Positions 42,882 through 51,468 are shown, numbered from the stretch's first letter. The stretch is 64,000 nt of DNA from Paraburkholderia sp. Ac-20340 (GCF_017104965.1 NZ_JAAGPR010000003.1:1-64000); one strand, 5' to 3'. The notes: a model not told the origin generated them from the letters alone. Numbers and translations: made by a program.

Positions 42882-43277
42882 ATGGCAAGACTGCCGACAC
42901 TCAAACCCAGGCTATCCACGATCAAACCACGCACCGCCATTGCCGAGCCTGGATCGTGGCGCACCCACAAGACTAGCGCGCACGCGCGAGGTTACGACAG
43001 TGCTTGGCGCAAGCTTCGAGCAGCGCACCTAGCGAAACATCCTCATTGTGTCATGTGTCTTGCCAGTCTGGGCATGCTCGATATGACGCCACAAGACGTA
43101 ATCATTGCTTGTGCAGAGAGTGGAATCACTGAGCCAATAGGCAACATCGGTGACCACATTGTGCCGCATCGCGGCAATGACTCATTGCGCCTTGATCCAG
43201 GCAACGTACAGACGTTGTGCAAGACGCATCACGACCGTGACAAGGCAGCTATCGAGCGAGCCAATAGGCAGCGATAG
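42882..43277 (+). CDS. Phage HNH endonuclease
   Basis: A 131-residue HNH nuclease. Zinc cysteines are Cys56-x-x-Cys59 (HCVMC) and Cys113 with His116 (LCKTHHD). The catalytic core is Asp91-His92 (GDHIVPH) and Asn108 (GNVQTLC). In HK97-like cos phages an HNH protein beside TerS/TerL is needed for cos cleavage during packaging, and this gene is in that position, 208 bases before TerS. No strong ribosome site is seen before the ATG. The divergent gap to the Mrr-like gene is 62 bases and should hold promoters for both. Confidence 0.92.
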   Translation: MARLPTLKPRLSTIKPRTAIAEPGSWRTHKTSAHARGYDSAWRKLRAAHLAKHPHCVMCLASLGMLDMTPQDVIIACAESGITEPIGNIGDHIVPHRGNDSLRLDPGNVQTLCKTHHDRDKAAIERANRQR

Positions 43278-43485
43278 GCGCATCAAAAAAAGATGTAAAA
43301 AAACTTGCGCGAATGCAGTAAATATGAAGTGACGAAAAGAAAATAAAAATATTTCTTGACTCCGGGGTGTGTTTCTGCATGCCCCCGGTCAAAAGTTCGT
43401 GCCTAAAAATTAGGCAGACCGACCGATCCCGCACGCGCGATAGAAAGTCCGATTTCAAAAATAATCAGCAAATGGAGGGCCGCTT
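43278..43485. other. Candidate cos/packaging region
   Basis: This non-coding stretch of 208 bases between HNH and TerS has A-rich tracts, a pair CCGGGG...CCCCGG around 43362-43388 and a perfect hairpin TGCCTA-AAAAT-TAGGCA (43400-43416). In HK97-like phages the cohesive-end site lies in this position. The exact nick sites cannot be read from sequence alone; the late promoter may also be here. Confidence 0.35.
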
Positions 43486-43815
43486 ATGAGTGGCGTAAAA
43501 GGCCGCAGCGGCGGCGCACGCCCGAACAGTGGCGGCGCTCGACCCGGAAGCGGCAGACCGCGCAAAGCCGCTCCGGTGCCGGTCGAAATCAGCGAACGCG
43601 ACATGCTGCAACTTTTGCAGGATATCGCCTTGGGCAAAGTTGACGCAACGCCTATCCAGGTAAGAGCGGCAACCGCAGCCGTGAAGTATACGCACGCCGT
43701 ACCAGGCGACAAAACGAAGCGAGAAACAAAACAGCAAGAAGCCGAAGCCGCCGCACAGCGATTCGGTAGCCTTCCGCCGCCACGCCTGGCGAGTAACGGG
43801 GGCAAGCCTGTATGA
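43486..43815 (+). CDS. Terminase small subunit
   Basis: A 109-residue protein with a basic Gly/Ser/Arg/Pro N-terminus (GRSGGARPNSGGARPGSGRPRK) of the kind found in many HK97-type small terminases, then a helical segment (about 35-75) suited to oligomerisation. It recognises the packaging site and delivers it to TerL. A strong GGAGGG ribosome site precedes the ATG. Its stop overlaps the TerL start (ATGA 43812-43815), so the two are coupled. Identity rests on position and N-terminal style. Confidence 0.8.
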   Translation: MSGVKGRSGGARPNSGGARPGSGRPRKAAPVPVEISERDMLQLLQDIALGKVDATPIQVRAATAAVKYTHAVPGDKTKRETKQQEAEAAAQRFGSLPPPRLASNGGKPV

Positions 43816-45521
43816 CGGAACCGGTATGGTCAACAGCCATGCCGGATTGGTCCGAACGATTGAAGCGCGGGGATTCAATTATCCCGCCGCCGATCTTTCC
43901 AGAAGTCGCAGAAAGGGCAGTCCAGATTTTCAAGGAATTGCGAATCGTTGACGCGCCGGGTTCGCCAACATTTGGCGAGTCATCGGCGGAATGGGTCTTC
44001 GATTTGGTGCGCTCGATCTTCGGATCATATGACCCAGAGTCAGGCAGGCGATTAATTAAAGAGTGGTTTGTCTGTATCCCAAAGAAGAACAGCAAATCCA
44101 CGCTCGCAGCCGGAATCATGATGACAGCGCTAGTGCTCAACTGGCGCGCTTCCGGCGAATTCGCGATTATCGCGCCGACCGTGGAAGTTGCGAACAATAG
44201 TTTCGCACCTTGCCGGGACATGATTCGGACGGATTCCGAGCTTGGCGCAATGTTCCATGTGCAGCCGAACATTAAGCAGATCACGCACCTACCGCAAAGC
44301 GCGCGACTGAAGGTAATCGCAGCCGATCCGAAGACGGTATCCGGCAAAAAGTCGATTGGCACGCTGATTGATGAATTGTGGCTGTTCGGGAAACAGGCGA
44401 ACGCAGAAGACATGCTTCGCGAAGCGACAGGCGGTCTTGCATCGCGTCCTGAAGGCTTCACGATCTACCTAACAACGCAATCAGACGATCCGCCTGCGGG
44501 CGTTTTCGAGCAGAAATTAAGATATGCGCGAGACGTTCGAGACGGGAAAGTAATTGATCCTGGATTCGTTCCGGTCATTTACGAATTTCCGCCGGACATG
44601 GTGGAACGTGGCGAGCACATGCAGGTAGAAAACCTGCGGTTGGTTAATCCGAATTTCGGATATTCCGTCGATCAAGCATTCCTAGAACGCGAATTCCAGA
44701 AAGCGCGCGAGTCTGGCGAAGAATCCTTTCGCGGATTCATGGCGAAACACGCAAACCTAGAAATCGGATTGGCGCTTCGTTCGGATCGCTGGGCGGGCGC
44801 TGAATTCTGGGAAGCAGCCGGAACGGAAAAGGGGCTGACGCTCGATGAGTTGATCCGGCGAAGCGAGGTCATAACCGTTGGAATCGACGGCGGGGGCCTG
44901 GATGACTTGCTAGGACTCGCCGTAATCGGGCGTGAGAAGGGGACGCGTAACTGGCTAGTGCATTCGCACGCCTGGGCGCATCCGTCCGTCTTCGAAAGAC
45001 GCAAGGCGATTGTATCGGTACTACGCGATTTCGAGCGCGACGGTGATTTAACCGTGGTTCGCCAGATCGGGGAAGACGTTTCCGAAGTCGCCCAAGTGGT
45101 GAAGCGGATTTTCGATGCTGGATTGCTCGACAAGGTAGGCGCGGACCCTGCGGGTATCGGGACGTTGCTCGATGCACTCGAAGAAGCCGGAATCCCGGCT
45201 GACAAGGTTATCGGTATTTCCCAGGGTTGGAAGCTTGGCGGCGCTATCAAGACGGCGGAAAGACGCATTGCAGCCGCAGCGACCGGCAACGGTGAAGCTG
45301 AAGGCGTGATGACGCACGCCGGAACCCGCCTTATGGCTTGGGCAGTCGGTAACGCGCGGATTGTCGCGACCGCCAACGCGATCAACGTCACGAAACAGGC
45401 GTCAGGCGTCGGAAAGATCGACCCACTAATGGCGGTCTTCGATGCAGTCGCGCTTATGGCGCTGAATCCACCAGCGCAAGGCCGCAGCGTGTACGAAACG
45501 CGCGGTATCAGAAGAATCTAG
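43812..45521 (+). CDS. Terminase large subunit
   Basis: A 569-residue HK97-type terminase ATPase/nuclease. The adenine and Walker A region reads FVCIPKKNSKST (about 86-97). Walker B is in GTLIDELWLFG (about 177-187), with a coupling motif LTTQSD after it. The RNase H-like nuclease begins at VGIDGGGLDDL (about 354) and carries further aspartates in VGADPAG and KIDPLMAVFDAV. It translocates DNA into the prohead and cuts the genome ends. Four-base overlap with TerS, 8 bases before the portal gene. Confidence 0.96.
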   Translation: MTEPVWSTAMPDWSERLKRGDSIIPPPIFPEVAERAVQIFKELRIVDAPGSPTFGESSAEWVFDLVRSIFGSYDPESGRRLIKEWFVCIPKKNSKSTLAAGIMMTALVLNWRASGEFAIIAPTVEVANNSFAPCRDMIRTDSELGAMFHVQPNIKQITHLPQSARLKVIAADPKTVSGKKSIGTLIDELWLFGKQANAEDMLREATGGLASRPEGFTIYLTTQSDDPPAGVFEQKLRYARDVRDGKVIDPGFVPVIYEFPPDMVERGEHMQVENLRLVNPNFGYSVDQAFLEREFQKARESGEESFRGFMAKHANLEIGLALRSDRWAGAEFWEAAGTEKGLTLDELIRRSEVITVGIDGGGLDDLLGLAVIGREKGTRNWLVHSHAWAHPSVFERRKAIVSVLRDFERDGDLTVVRQIGEDVSEVAQVVKRIFDAGLLDKVGADPAGIGTLLDALEEAGIPADKVIGISQGWKLGGAIKTAERRIAAAATGNGEAEGVMTHAGTRLMAWAVGNARIVATANAINVTKQASGVGKIDPLMAVFDAVALMALNPPAQGRSVYETRGIRRI

Positions 45522-45529
45522 GGGACCAC

Positions 45530-46888
45530 ATGGGTATTTTTTCGCGCTTTAAGCGTTCAGAACCGGTAGCAGTCCTAACGGGAAAACCGGCAGCGCCACA
45601 AAGCGAACCGCGTATTCGCGCGGCACTACAAGGCGAAAGCCAGACCTTTACGGGTTTGAACGATCCGGCCTTTCTCGAATATATCCGCCGTAGCGAAATC
45701 GACGGCGGCGACATTATTGGCGAATGGCGGTTGCATAACACGGCGCTTTTTCGCTGTGTGAAGCTGATTGCGGATTCGATTTCCATGCTTCCGGTCAATC
45801 TGATTGCATGTGACGAAACGAAAGCGATCCAGGCGAACAATCCGGCGCACAAGCTTCTGAATCTGAAGCCGAACGACTGGCAAACGCCTAGCGAATTCAA
45901 GGCGCAAGTAATGATTCATGCGCTGCTAGACGGCAACGGATATGCGCGCGTCATTCGAAGCCCGATCAATAACAAACCTATCGCAATCGTTCCGCTTCGT
46001 CGGTGGTCAACGCGTCCTTACCTAATGCCGGATTACTCGCTTGTCTATGAGCACGTAACCCCGTTCGGTGAAAGCCTAAACCTTCCAGCAAGCGACATTT
46101 TGCATATCCGCGACACGTCGCTGGACAGTATCCACGGGATTTCGCGTCTTCGCTTGGGGCGTCGCACGCTCGACCTGGCAGAACAGGCGGAAAACTCGAC
46201 GGATCGACTGTTCCGCACTGGCGTGATGGCCGGTGGCGCAATCGAGGTGCCGAAAGAACTGTCCGACAACGCCTATACGCGCATGAAAGCGTCATTGCAG
46301 GACGACTACGCGGGCGCTGATAACGCCGGTTCCTGGATGGTGCTCGAAGAAGGCGCGCAGGCGAAACAGTTTGCGATGACCGCCCAGAGTTCGCAGCAGA
46401 TCGAAAACCGAAACCACCAAATCGAGGAAGTGGCGCGCCTGTTCGGCATTCCGCGACCGCTTTTGATGATGTCCGATACGTCATGGGGTGCAGGTATCGA
46501 AACGCTGGGGCTGTTCTTCCTGCAATACGGATTGGCTCCCTGGCTGAAGACGTTCGAGGAAGCGCTAAACCGCGTTCTTTTGACGGACGCGCAGACCGGC
46601 AAGGTTGAATTCCGCTTCGATGAAAGCGCGCTTCTTCGCGGCACATTGGCCGATCAATCGAAATTCTTTGCTACCGCATTGGGGCAAGGCGGCGGCGCTC
46701 CCTGGATGACGCCTAACGAGGTTCGAGCATGCCAGGACTTGCCCGCGCTCGATGACGAGACAGCGGACAAGTTGCCGAACGCAGCCGCACCAGCGACAGA
46801 CAACGCGCCCACAAGTGGCGCGAGTACAGCAGGAAACGAGGGGACAAATACAAATGAGCCTAAGACAAATCCCGCAAATCAAGGCTGA
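45530..46888 (+). CDS. Phage portal protein (HK97 family)
   Basis: A 452-residue portal protein forming the dodecameric entry ring of the capsid. Family blocks include NTALFRCVKLIADSISMLPV (about 73-92), LDGNGYARVIR, DILHIRD, and EEVARLFGIPRPLLMMSDTSWG (around 303-325) with ETLGLFFLQYGLAPWL. The C-terminal 40 residues are an Ala/Thr/Asn-rich tail. It overlaps the protease start by 35 bases, as is common in these modules. Confidence 0.95.
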   Translation: MGIFSRFKRSEPVAVLTGKPAAPQSEPRIRAALQGESQTFTGLNDPAFLEYIRRSEIDGGDIIGEWRLHNTALFRCVKLIADSISMLPVNLIACDETKAIQANNPAHKLLNLKPNDWQTPSEFKAQVMIHALLDGNGYARVIRSPINNKPIAIVPLRRWSTRPYLMPDYSLVYEHVTPFGESLNLPASDILHIRDTSLDSIHGISRLRLGRRTLDLAEQAENSTDRLFRTGVMAGGAIEVPKELSDNAYTRMKASLQDDYAGADNAGSWMVLEEGAQAKQFAMTAQSSQQIENRNHQIEEVARLFGIPRPLLMMSDTSWGAGIETLGLFFLQYGLAPWLKTFEEALNRVLLTDAQTGKVEFRFDESALLRGTLADQSKFFATALGQGGGAPWMTPNEVRACQDLPALDDETADKLPNAAAPATDNAPTSGASTAGNEGTNTNEPKTNPANQG

Positions 46889-47717
46889 CCATCGCCTTAA
46901 TACGGCGCAATACGAGATTCGACCGGATGCGCTCGACAAGTGGGACCCCGGTATCCAGGCCGCAGCGACAGACGATCCCGCAACGATTTCCATGTATGGC
47001 GAAATCGGTGACAGCTACGACGGGAACGGTTGGACGGCAGCGCGAGTATCGGGGATTTTGCGAACGGTTGGCGCGAATCAGCCGCTAACCGTCAATCTCA
47101 ATTCGCCAGGCGGCGACTTCTTCGAAGGCGTCGCAATCCTGAATCTGCTGACGGCGCACAAAGGCGCGGTGACGGTCAACGTCATGGGCATTGCGGCCAG
47201 TGCAGCTTCCGTTATCGCGATGGCCGGTGACGAAATCAACATGGGCGAAGGGTCATTCCTAATGATCCATAACGCGTGGAGTGTCGCAATCGGCAACCGC
47301 CACGACATGCAGGCGGCAGCGCAAACGCTCGAACCGTTCGATAACGCAATGGCGAGTCTGTACGCAGATCGCGCCGGAATCACGACCGCACAGGCTGCGG
47401 CAATGATGGACAAAGAAACCTGGCTAGGCGCTGAAGCAGCCGTTGCAAAGGGTTTCGCAACGGGGATGCTCAACAGTTCCCAAATCAAGTCAACAAACGC
47501 CAGTGCTCGAAAGGCATTGGCAACGATTGAAGCGTCAATGGCGCGCGCCGGTTACAGCCGGAAAACGCGCCGCGAGACGCTAAAGGCGTTGTTCGAAGGA
47601 AGCATGCCGGGCGCTGCGGAAGACGAAACGCAAACAGTTATCACGCCGAGCGCTGATAACGGAAGCAGTGAAATCGCAGCCAGTCTGCAATCTCTTTTGA
47701 ATACCCTACAAGGTTAA
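46854..47717 (+). CDS. Prohead maturation protease, ClpP-like
   Basis: A 287-residue S14-family protease that trims the capsid delta domain. The fold start TISMYGEIG is typical, LNSPGGDFFEG (82-92) forms the oxyanion region, the nucleophile is Ser116 (GIAASAAS), and the catalytic His139 is in MIHNAW. Residues beyond about 200 are a charged C-terminal extension that may serve as scaffold. The start at 46854 has GAGGGG upstream and lies inside the end of the portal gene; an earlier in-frame ATG gives only portal-antisense-like low-complexity sequence. Confidence 0.93.
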   Translation: MSLRQIPQIKADHRLNTAQYEIRPDALDKWDPGIQAAATDDPATISMYGEIGDSYDGNGWTAARVSGILRTVGANQPLTVNLNSPGGDFFEGVAILNLLTAHKGAVTVNVMGIAASAASVIAMAGDEINMGEGSFLMIHNAWSVAIGNRHDMQAAAQTLEPFDNAMASLYADRAGITTAQAAAMMDKETWLGAEAAVAKGFATGMLNSSQIKSTNASARKALATIEASMARAGYSRKTRRETLKALFEGSMPGAAEDETQTVITPSADNGSSEIAASLQSLLNTLQG

Positions 47718-47719
47718 AT

Positions 47720-48982
47720 ATGAATCTCATTAAGCAATTTCTCGCAGCGCTCGACCCTGTGCATTCGTTCGTTCCGCGTGGTATCCAGTGCGTGCGCGCT
47801 GAAGTGGACGTAAAGCAAATGATCGAAGGCGTTCAAAATGCCTTCGCTCAATTCAAGGATGCGAACGATAAGGCGCTTGCCGAAGTCCAGGCAAAGGGCC
47901 GCGAATCGAGCGACACGAAAGCGAAGGTCGAAACGATCAGCGCCGATATCGACAAGATGCAATCTGCAATCGACAAGATGGCCGTTCAGATGGCCGGTTC
48001 GCAGATGGTCGGCGGAAAGCAACTCGCAGACAAGGAATATACCGAAGCCTTCAAGATGCACATGAAGCGCGGCGACGTTTCCGCATCGCTCAATAAGGGC
48101 GCTGACGAGCAGGGCGGATATCTTGCGCCTACCGAATGGGACCGCACCCTTACGGATAAGCTGATTCTCGTATCGCCAATGCGCCAGATTTGCCGTGTTG
48201 AGCAAACTTCGCGCGGCAGCTATTCGAAGCTGTTCAACCTTCGCGGCACAGACAGCGGCTGGGTTGGTGAAGCCGCAGACCGTCCGCAAACGAATACAGC
48301 AACGTTCAAGTCTCTGACGTATGCAACCGGCGAACTGTACGCGAACCCGGCAGCTACGCAACAAATGCTTGACGATTCGTTTATCGACCTGGAATCGTGG
48401 CTTGCTGCTGAAGTCCAGACCGAATTCGCTTTGCAAGAAGGTAAAGCCTTCCTTGCAGGTACGGGCACGAATCAGCCTACCGGCCTGTTGACCTACGTTA
48501 CTGGCGCGACTAACGCGGCGGTGCATCCGTTCGGCGCAATCGAAACCGTCAACAGCGGCGACGCTGCAACGATCACGGCGGATTCGATTTATGACCTGAT
48601 TTACGCGCTTCCGACCGTCTTTACGGGTAACGCGCGTTTCGCCATGAATCGAAACACGATGGGCGTGATTCGCAAGCTGAAGGATTCCTATGGTCAATAC
48701 CTGTGGCAACCGGCAGTAACGGCAGGGCAACCGGCCACGCTTGCGGGTTACTCGCTTACGGAATTGCCGGATATGCCAGACGTTGCAGCCGGTGCGGTGC
48801 CGGTGCTGTTCGGTGACTTCGCGCAAACGTACCTGATTAACGACCGCGTGGGCGTTCGCGTTCTCCGCGATCCGTACACGGCAAAGCCGTATGTCAGCTA
48901 CTACGTTACGAAGCGCGTTGGCGGTGGTCTTCTGAATCCAGAAACCATGAAGGCGCTCACTGTGGCGGCAGCTTCGGCCTAA
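47720..48982 (+). CDS. Major capsid protein (HK97 fold)
   Basis: A 420-residue capsid subunit. Residues about 30-95 form the coiled-coil delta domain that acts as scaffold and is removed by the preceding protease. The mature part starts near SLNKGADEQGGYLAPTEW (about 123-140) and follows with ILVSPMRQICRVEQTSRGSYSKL, FIDLESWLAAEVQTEFALQEGKAFLAGTG-type spine helix (about 215-250) and the P-domain. The C-terminus ends LTVAAASA. The first 25 residues before the delta domain are unusual. Starts two bases after the protease stop. A hairpin follows its stop. Confidence 0.95.
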   Translation: MNLIKQFLAALDPVHSFVPRGIQCVRAEVDVKQMIEGVQNAFAQFKDANDKALAEVQAKGRESSDTKAKVETISADIDKMQSAIDKMAVQMAGSQMVGGKQLADKEYTEAFKMHMKRGDVSASLNKGADEQGGYLAPTEWDRTLTDKLILVSPMRQICRVEQTSRGSYSKLFNLRGTDSGWVGEAADRPQTNTATFKSLTYATGELYANPAATQQMLDDSFIDLESWLAAEVQTEFALQEGKAFLAGTGTNQPTGLLTYVTGATNAAVHPFGAIETVNSGDAATITADSIYDLIYALPTVFTGNARFAMNRNTMGVIRKLKDSYGQYLWQPAVTAGQPATLAGYSLTELPDMPDVAAGAVPVLFGDFAQTYLINDRVGVRVLRDPYTAKPYVSYYVTKRVGGGLLNPETMKALTVAAASA

Positions 48983-48993
48983 GCGAAACGACC

Positions 48994-49015
48994 AATCCGG
49001 CAACAACGCCGGATT
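48994..49015 (+). terminator. Hairpin after the capsid gene
   Basis: A perfect 8-bp stem AATCCGGC-AACAAC-GCCGGATT, 12 bases past the capsid stop, with no T-run after it. More likely a transcript-stabilising or partial-attenuation hairpin that favours capsid mRNA over downstream genes than a full terminator. Confidence 0.5.
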
Positions 49016-49078
49016 AGTTGATTAGCGATCCTAAATGCGTGGAATCTTTGGATTCCCCGTTTTCACATGGGGGCCGGT

Positions 49079-49279
49079 ATGGCAACACTCATTAAAAAGT
49101 TTCGCGGGGTTCCGCGCGGGGAAATTTACCCGCGTTGGTTCGCGGTTGGGGAAGTAGTCCCTGCCGAACTGGAATCAGCAGCGCGCGCCGTTGGTGCGGT
49201 TGCTCGAACGCCGAAATATTCGGCGGACGCTTTGGATTCAGACACGCCCGCGCCAGCGAAGACGAAGAAGGGCGGTTGA
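49079..49279 (+). CDS. Small head-region protein of unknown function
   Basis: A 66-residue protein in the capsid-connector gap. The N-terminal half (KKFRGVPRGEIYPRWFAVGEVVP) is beta-like and basic, the C-terminal third is Pro/Thr/Lys-rich. Head-fiber or connector-associated small proteins are common at this site, but I cannot assign it. ATG 49079 has a GGGGG run upstream; ATG 49067 is an alternative start. Ends two bases before the next gene start. Confidence 0.65.
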   Translation: MATLIKKFRGVPRGEIYPRWFAVGEVVPAELESAARAVGAVARTPKYSADALDSDTPAPAKTKKGG

Positions 49280-49281
49280 GT

Positions 49282-49629
49282 ATGGCACTTGTCGAATTGA
49301 GTCTAGCACTCTCATTTGTTCGGCAAGACGCAGGAATCGAAGACGACGTAATCCAGGCGCTTCTATCGGCTGCGGAAGACTCCGCCGTTGCATACCTGAA
49401 TCGACCTGTATACGAGACGCAGGACGCGCTAGACGCGGATATCACGGCGGGCACGATCACGACCGATGACAACCCTATGGTCGTCAACGGCGCAATCGTT
49501 GCGGCAATCCTGAAGCTGTGCGCCGAACAGTACGCGAATCGTGAAGACAGCGGCCAATCGAAAGTAATCGAAATGCCGTTCAACGCTCGCACGCTGTTGC
49601 GTCCGTTTCGAATCATTCCGGGGGTTTGA
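49282..49629 (+). CDS. Head-tail connector protein (gp6-like)
   Basis: A 115-residue helical protein with the gp6/DNA-packaging adaptor pattern: VRQDAGIEDDVIQALLSAAEDSAVAYLNR-type helices (about 15-45), a middle loop with ITTDDNPMV, and VVNGAIVAAILKLCAEQYANRE (about 72-93). Such adaptors form the ring below the portal. The start at 49282 has an AAGGGCGG site. Its stop TGA overlaps the next ATG by one base. Confidence 0.85.
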   Translation: MALVELSLALSFVRQDAGIEDDVIQALLSAAEDSAVAYLNRPVYETQDALDADITAGTITTDDNPMVVNGAIVAAILKLCAEQYANREDSGQSKVIEMPFNARTLLRPFRIIPGV

Positions 49630-49955
49630 TGCTTGCCGGAATGCTAAATCGACGCGTGGTAATCACGCAGCAGTCAACCGAACAGGACGACTACGGGCAG
49701 CAGCTTCAAACGTGGACGGAAGTTGCGACTTGCTGGGCGAATATCGCCAACAAAAGCGGTCTGCAAACGATCCTTTCGGACGCGCAAGACTCCGAAATCC
49801 ATTCTTCGATTCGGATTCGATATCGCACAGATATTGAACCCGGAATGCGTCTTTCCTTCCCTCAATTTCCCAATTTTGTTTTCCAGATTCAGGCAGTCAT
49901 GCCGGATCACGCGGGGCGCGTCTTTACGGACCTTGTATGTCTTGAGGTGCAGTAA
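49629..49955 (+). CDS. Head closure / head-tail joining protein
   Basis: A 108-residue protein of the Phage_H_T_join (SPP1 gp16/HK97 gp7-like) type: LNRRVVITQQSTEQDDYGQ near the start, WTEVATCWANI (about 29-39), then IRIRYRTDIEPGMRL and a final strand FTDLVCLEV. It closes the capsid exit after packaging. The ATG at 49629 overlaps the previous stop, and its own stop overlaps the next ATG (TAATG), a tightly coupled series. Confidence 0.88.
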   Translation: MLAGMLNRRVVITQQSTEQDDYGQQLQTWTEVATCWANIANKSGLQTILSDAQDSEIHSSIRIRYRTDIEPGMRLSFPQFPNFVFQIQAVMPDHAGRVFTDLVCLEVQ

Positions 49956-50299
49956 TGAACGCAGAACAAATCACTGTGCAGGCGCTTAAAGGCGTCCTTT
50001 CTATGCCGGTGTACCCAGACGATGCACCAAACGGCGCAAAGCCGCCTTACGCGGTCTATCAGGCCGTCAGTGGCGTGGATTTCACCACGCTATCAGGTGC
50101 AAACACGCTTCAGAACTGCCGTATGCAAATCGCTATCTGGTCCGCCGACAAAGGCGAAACCGTATCAGCAATGCAGGCGGCGCGAGTCGCGCTAATCGAA
50201 GCGGGCGGGTTCCCAATCGGCGGACCCCAAAGCGAATTCGAAGACGACACAAATCTTTATGGGCGTCGGCAAGACGTTTCCATTTACTACACGGAATAA
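49955..50299 (+). CDS. Tail completion/terminator protein (DUF3168-like)
   Basis: A 114-residue protein with the DUF3168 pattern: MPVYPDDAPNGAKPPYAVYQAVSG (about 17-40), then CRMQIAIWSADKGETVSAMQAARVAL (about 55-80) and a C-terminal strand RRQDVSIYYTE. Members sit at the top of the tail tube and stop tube growth (SPP1 gp17/lambda U role). Coupled to the preceding gene by a one-base overlap and 5 bases before the tail tube gene. Confidence 0.82.
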   Translation: MNAEQITVQALKGVLSMPVYPDDAPNGAKPPYAVYQAVSGVDFTTLSGANTLQNCRMQIAIWSADKGETVSAMQAARVALIEAGGFPIGGPQSEFEDDTNLYGRRQDVSIYYTE

Positions 50300-50304
50300 A
50301 AAAT

Positions 50305-50751
50305 ATGACTAGCACGGCTATTAGCGCGCAGGGTTCGAAGTTTTTCGTAAATACTGCGGACGAAGGCGCGAGCGCGCCTATTTGGACTCCGGTTGCGAAC
50401 GTCATTTCCTTTACCGGTTTCGATGGCACGGCAACGGAAATCGACGTAACGAATCTGGATTCTGTTGCGAAGGAAAAGCGCCTGGGTCTGATTGACTTCG
50501 GTTCCATGTCGCTCGACGTGCATCGAAACGTGGACGATCCCGGCCAGGCTGCGCTTCTCGCAGCGCAAAAGAGTTCGGCGGTGGTTGACTGCAAACTTCA
50601 ATACCCGGATGGCACGGCGGACGGCTTCGAAGCCTATTGCAAGTCGTTCAACGCGGCGGGCGGTGTTGACGCGGTTCTTACGGCAACTATCGGACTGACG
50701 ATTACCGGCGCGGTGACGCCTGTAGAAGCCGATACGGGTACGGGGAGCTAA
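50305..50751 (+). CDS. Major tail tube protein
   Basis: A 148-residue tail tube subunit. Typical features are SAQGSKFFVNT at the start, VISFTGFDGTATEIDVTNLDS (about 33-53), LGLIDFGSMSLDVHRNVDDPGQ and a C-terminal ATIGLTITGAVTPVEADTGTG. This beta-sandwich with an N-terminal loop builds the hexameric tube. Followed by the G/GT chaperone genes and tape measure in the usual order. No separate Ig-like decoration domain is present. Confidence 0.88.
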   Translation: MTSTAISAQGSKFFVNTADEGASAPIWTPVANVISFTGFDGTATEIDVTNLDSVAKEKRLGLIDFGSMSLDVHRNVDDPGQAALLAAQKSSAVVDCKLQYPDGTADGFEAYCKSFNAAGGVDAVLTATIGLTITGAVTPVEADTGTGS

Positions 50752-50755
50752 TTAG

Positions 50756-51136
50756 ATGCTTACACGCGATCAAATCCTTGCCGCACAAGATCGGGAGTCC
50801 GAAGTAATCAACGTTCAAGAATGGGGCGGGGAAGTTCGGGTTGCCGTCTTGAGCGGTGCAGGCCGGGAAAAGGTTCAGGCCGCAGCCGGGAAGCTTTCCA
50901 CGGTTCAATTCGGCGCTTTGCTTCTGGCTCTCACTCTGATTGACGAAGCGGGCGCGCCGCTTTTCGGGGAAGACGATATCGCAGCGCTCGCTAACAAGAA
51001 TGTAGACGTTATTTCGCGCGTGCTCGATGTCGCGATCCGCGTCAACAAACTGACTGTTAGCGACGTGGAAGAAGCGGAAAAAAACTCCGAAGCCGCCCCG
51101 AAAGACTCTTCTGGTTCGATCTCGCAAAAGAACTAG
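50756..51136 (+). CDS. Tail assembly chaperone (G-like)
   Basis: A 126-residue chaperone that coats the tape measure protein before tube polymerisation. Residues about 30-90 form the helical core (KVQAAAGKLSTVQFGALLLALTLID-type), and the C-terminal part is polar (EEAEKNSEAAPKDSSG). Ribosomes that shift -1 at A AAA AAC (51079-51085) leave this frame after residue 110 and make a longer 237-residue GT-like protein. The last 16 residues of this product are therefore absent from GT. Confidence 0.88.
   Translation: MLTRDQILAAQDRESEVINVQEWGGEVRVAVLSGAGREKVQAAAGKLSTVQFGALLLALTLIDEAGAPLFGEDDIAALANKNVDVISRVLDVAIRVNKLTVSDVEEAEKNSEAAPKDSSGSISQKN
51079..51085 (+). other. Programmed -1 ribosomal frameshift site (A AAA AAC)
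   Basis: In the G frame the codons here are GAA AAA AAC, giving the canonical heptamer A AAA AAC. After the slip, decoding continues CTC CGA AGC in the -1 frame with no stop until 51468, joining the downstream T-like sequence. Position, direction and gene context match G-GT frameshifting of lambda-like phages. Confidence 0.85.
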
Positions 51137-51468
51137 GCATGTCGGTTAGGCGCTGTCAGCAGGAAATCGACAGCGCCGAATTTGCCGAATGGATCGCGCA
51201 CCACCGCATTAGACGGTGGGGAAGCGAATTCGAAGAGTTACGCGCCGGAATGACGGCGGCAACCATCCTAAACGTCAATCGTGACAGCAAGAAGCGACCG
51301 CGCCCATACGGGCCGGATGACGCTTTCTTCTGGATGAAATCCCAGAACGAAAAGCCAGCTATCGAAATTGATTCAGCGGGCGAATTTAACCCGAAAGCAC
51401 AAACGAATCTGCTTCGAGCAAAACTATTTGGGAAAAGCAATGCCGCTAAAAATCGAAGTACAAAATAA
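51085..51468 (+). CDS. T-like extension of the tail assembly chaperone (GT, by frameshift)
   Basis: The -1 frame from 51085 encodes 127 residues fused to residues 1-110 of the G-like protein. It includes FWFDLAKELGMSVRRCQQEID, the sequence typical of tail chaperone C-terminal parts, then AEWIAHHRIRRWG and a polar, Lys-rich end. An ATG at 51139 could start a free 109-residue protein, but it lacks a ribosome site and would cut the conserved FWFDLAKELG block, so frameshift expression is preferred. The T part binds the tail tube protein while the G part holds the tape measure. It overlaps the next gene by 29 bases. Confidence 0.85.
   Translation, partial: LRSRPERLFWFDLAKELGMSVRRCQQEIDSAEFAEWIAHHRIRRWGSEFEELRAGMTAATILNVNRDSKKRPRPYGPDDAFFWMKSQNEKPAIEIDSAGEFNPKAQTNLLRAKLFGKSNAAKNRSTK

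Noticed and set aside
51139..51468. An independent 109-residue gene starting at ATG 51139
   Set aside because: It has no ribosome site and would lose the conserved block just upstream. The in-phase slippery heptamer explains expression better.
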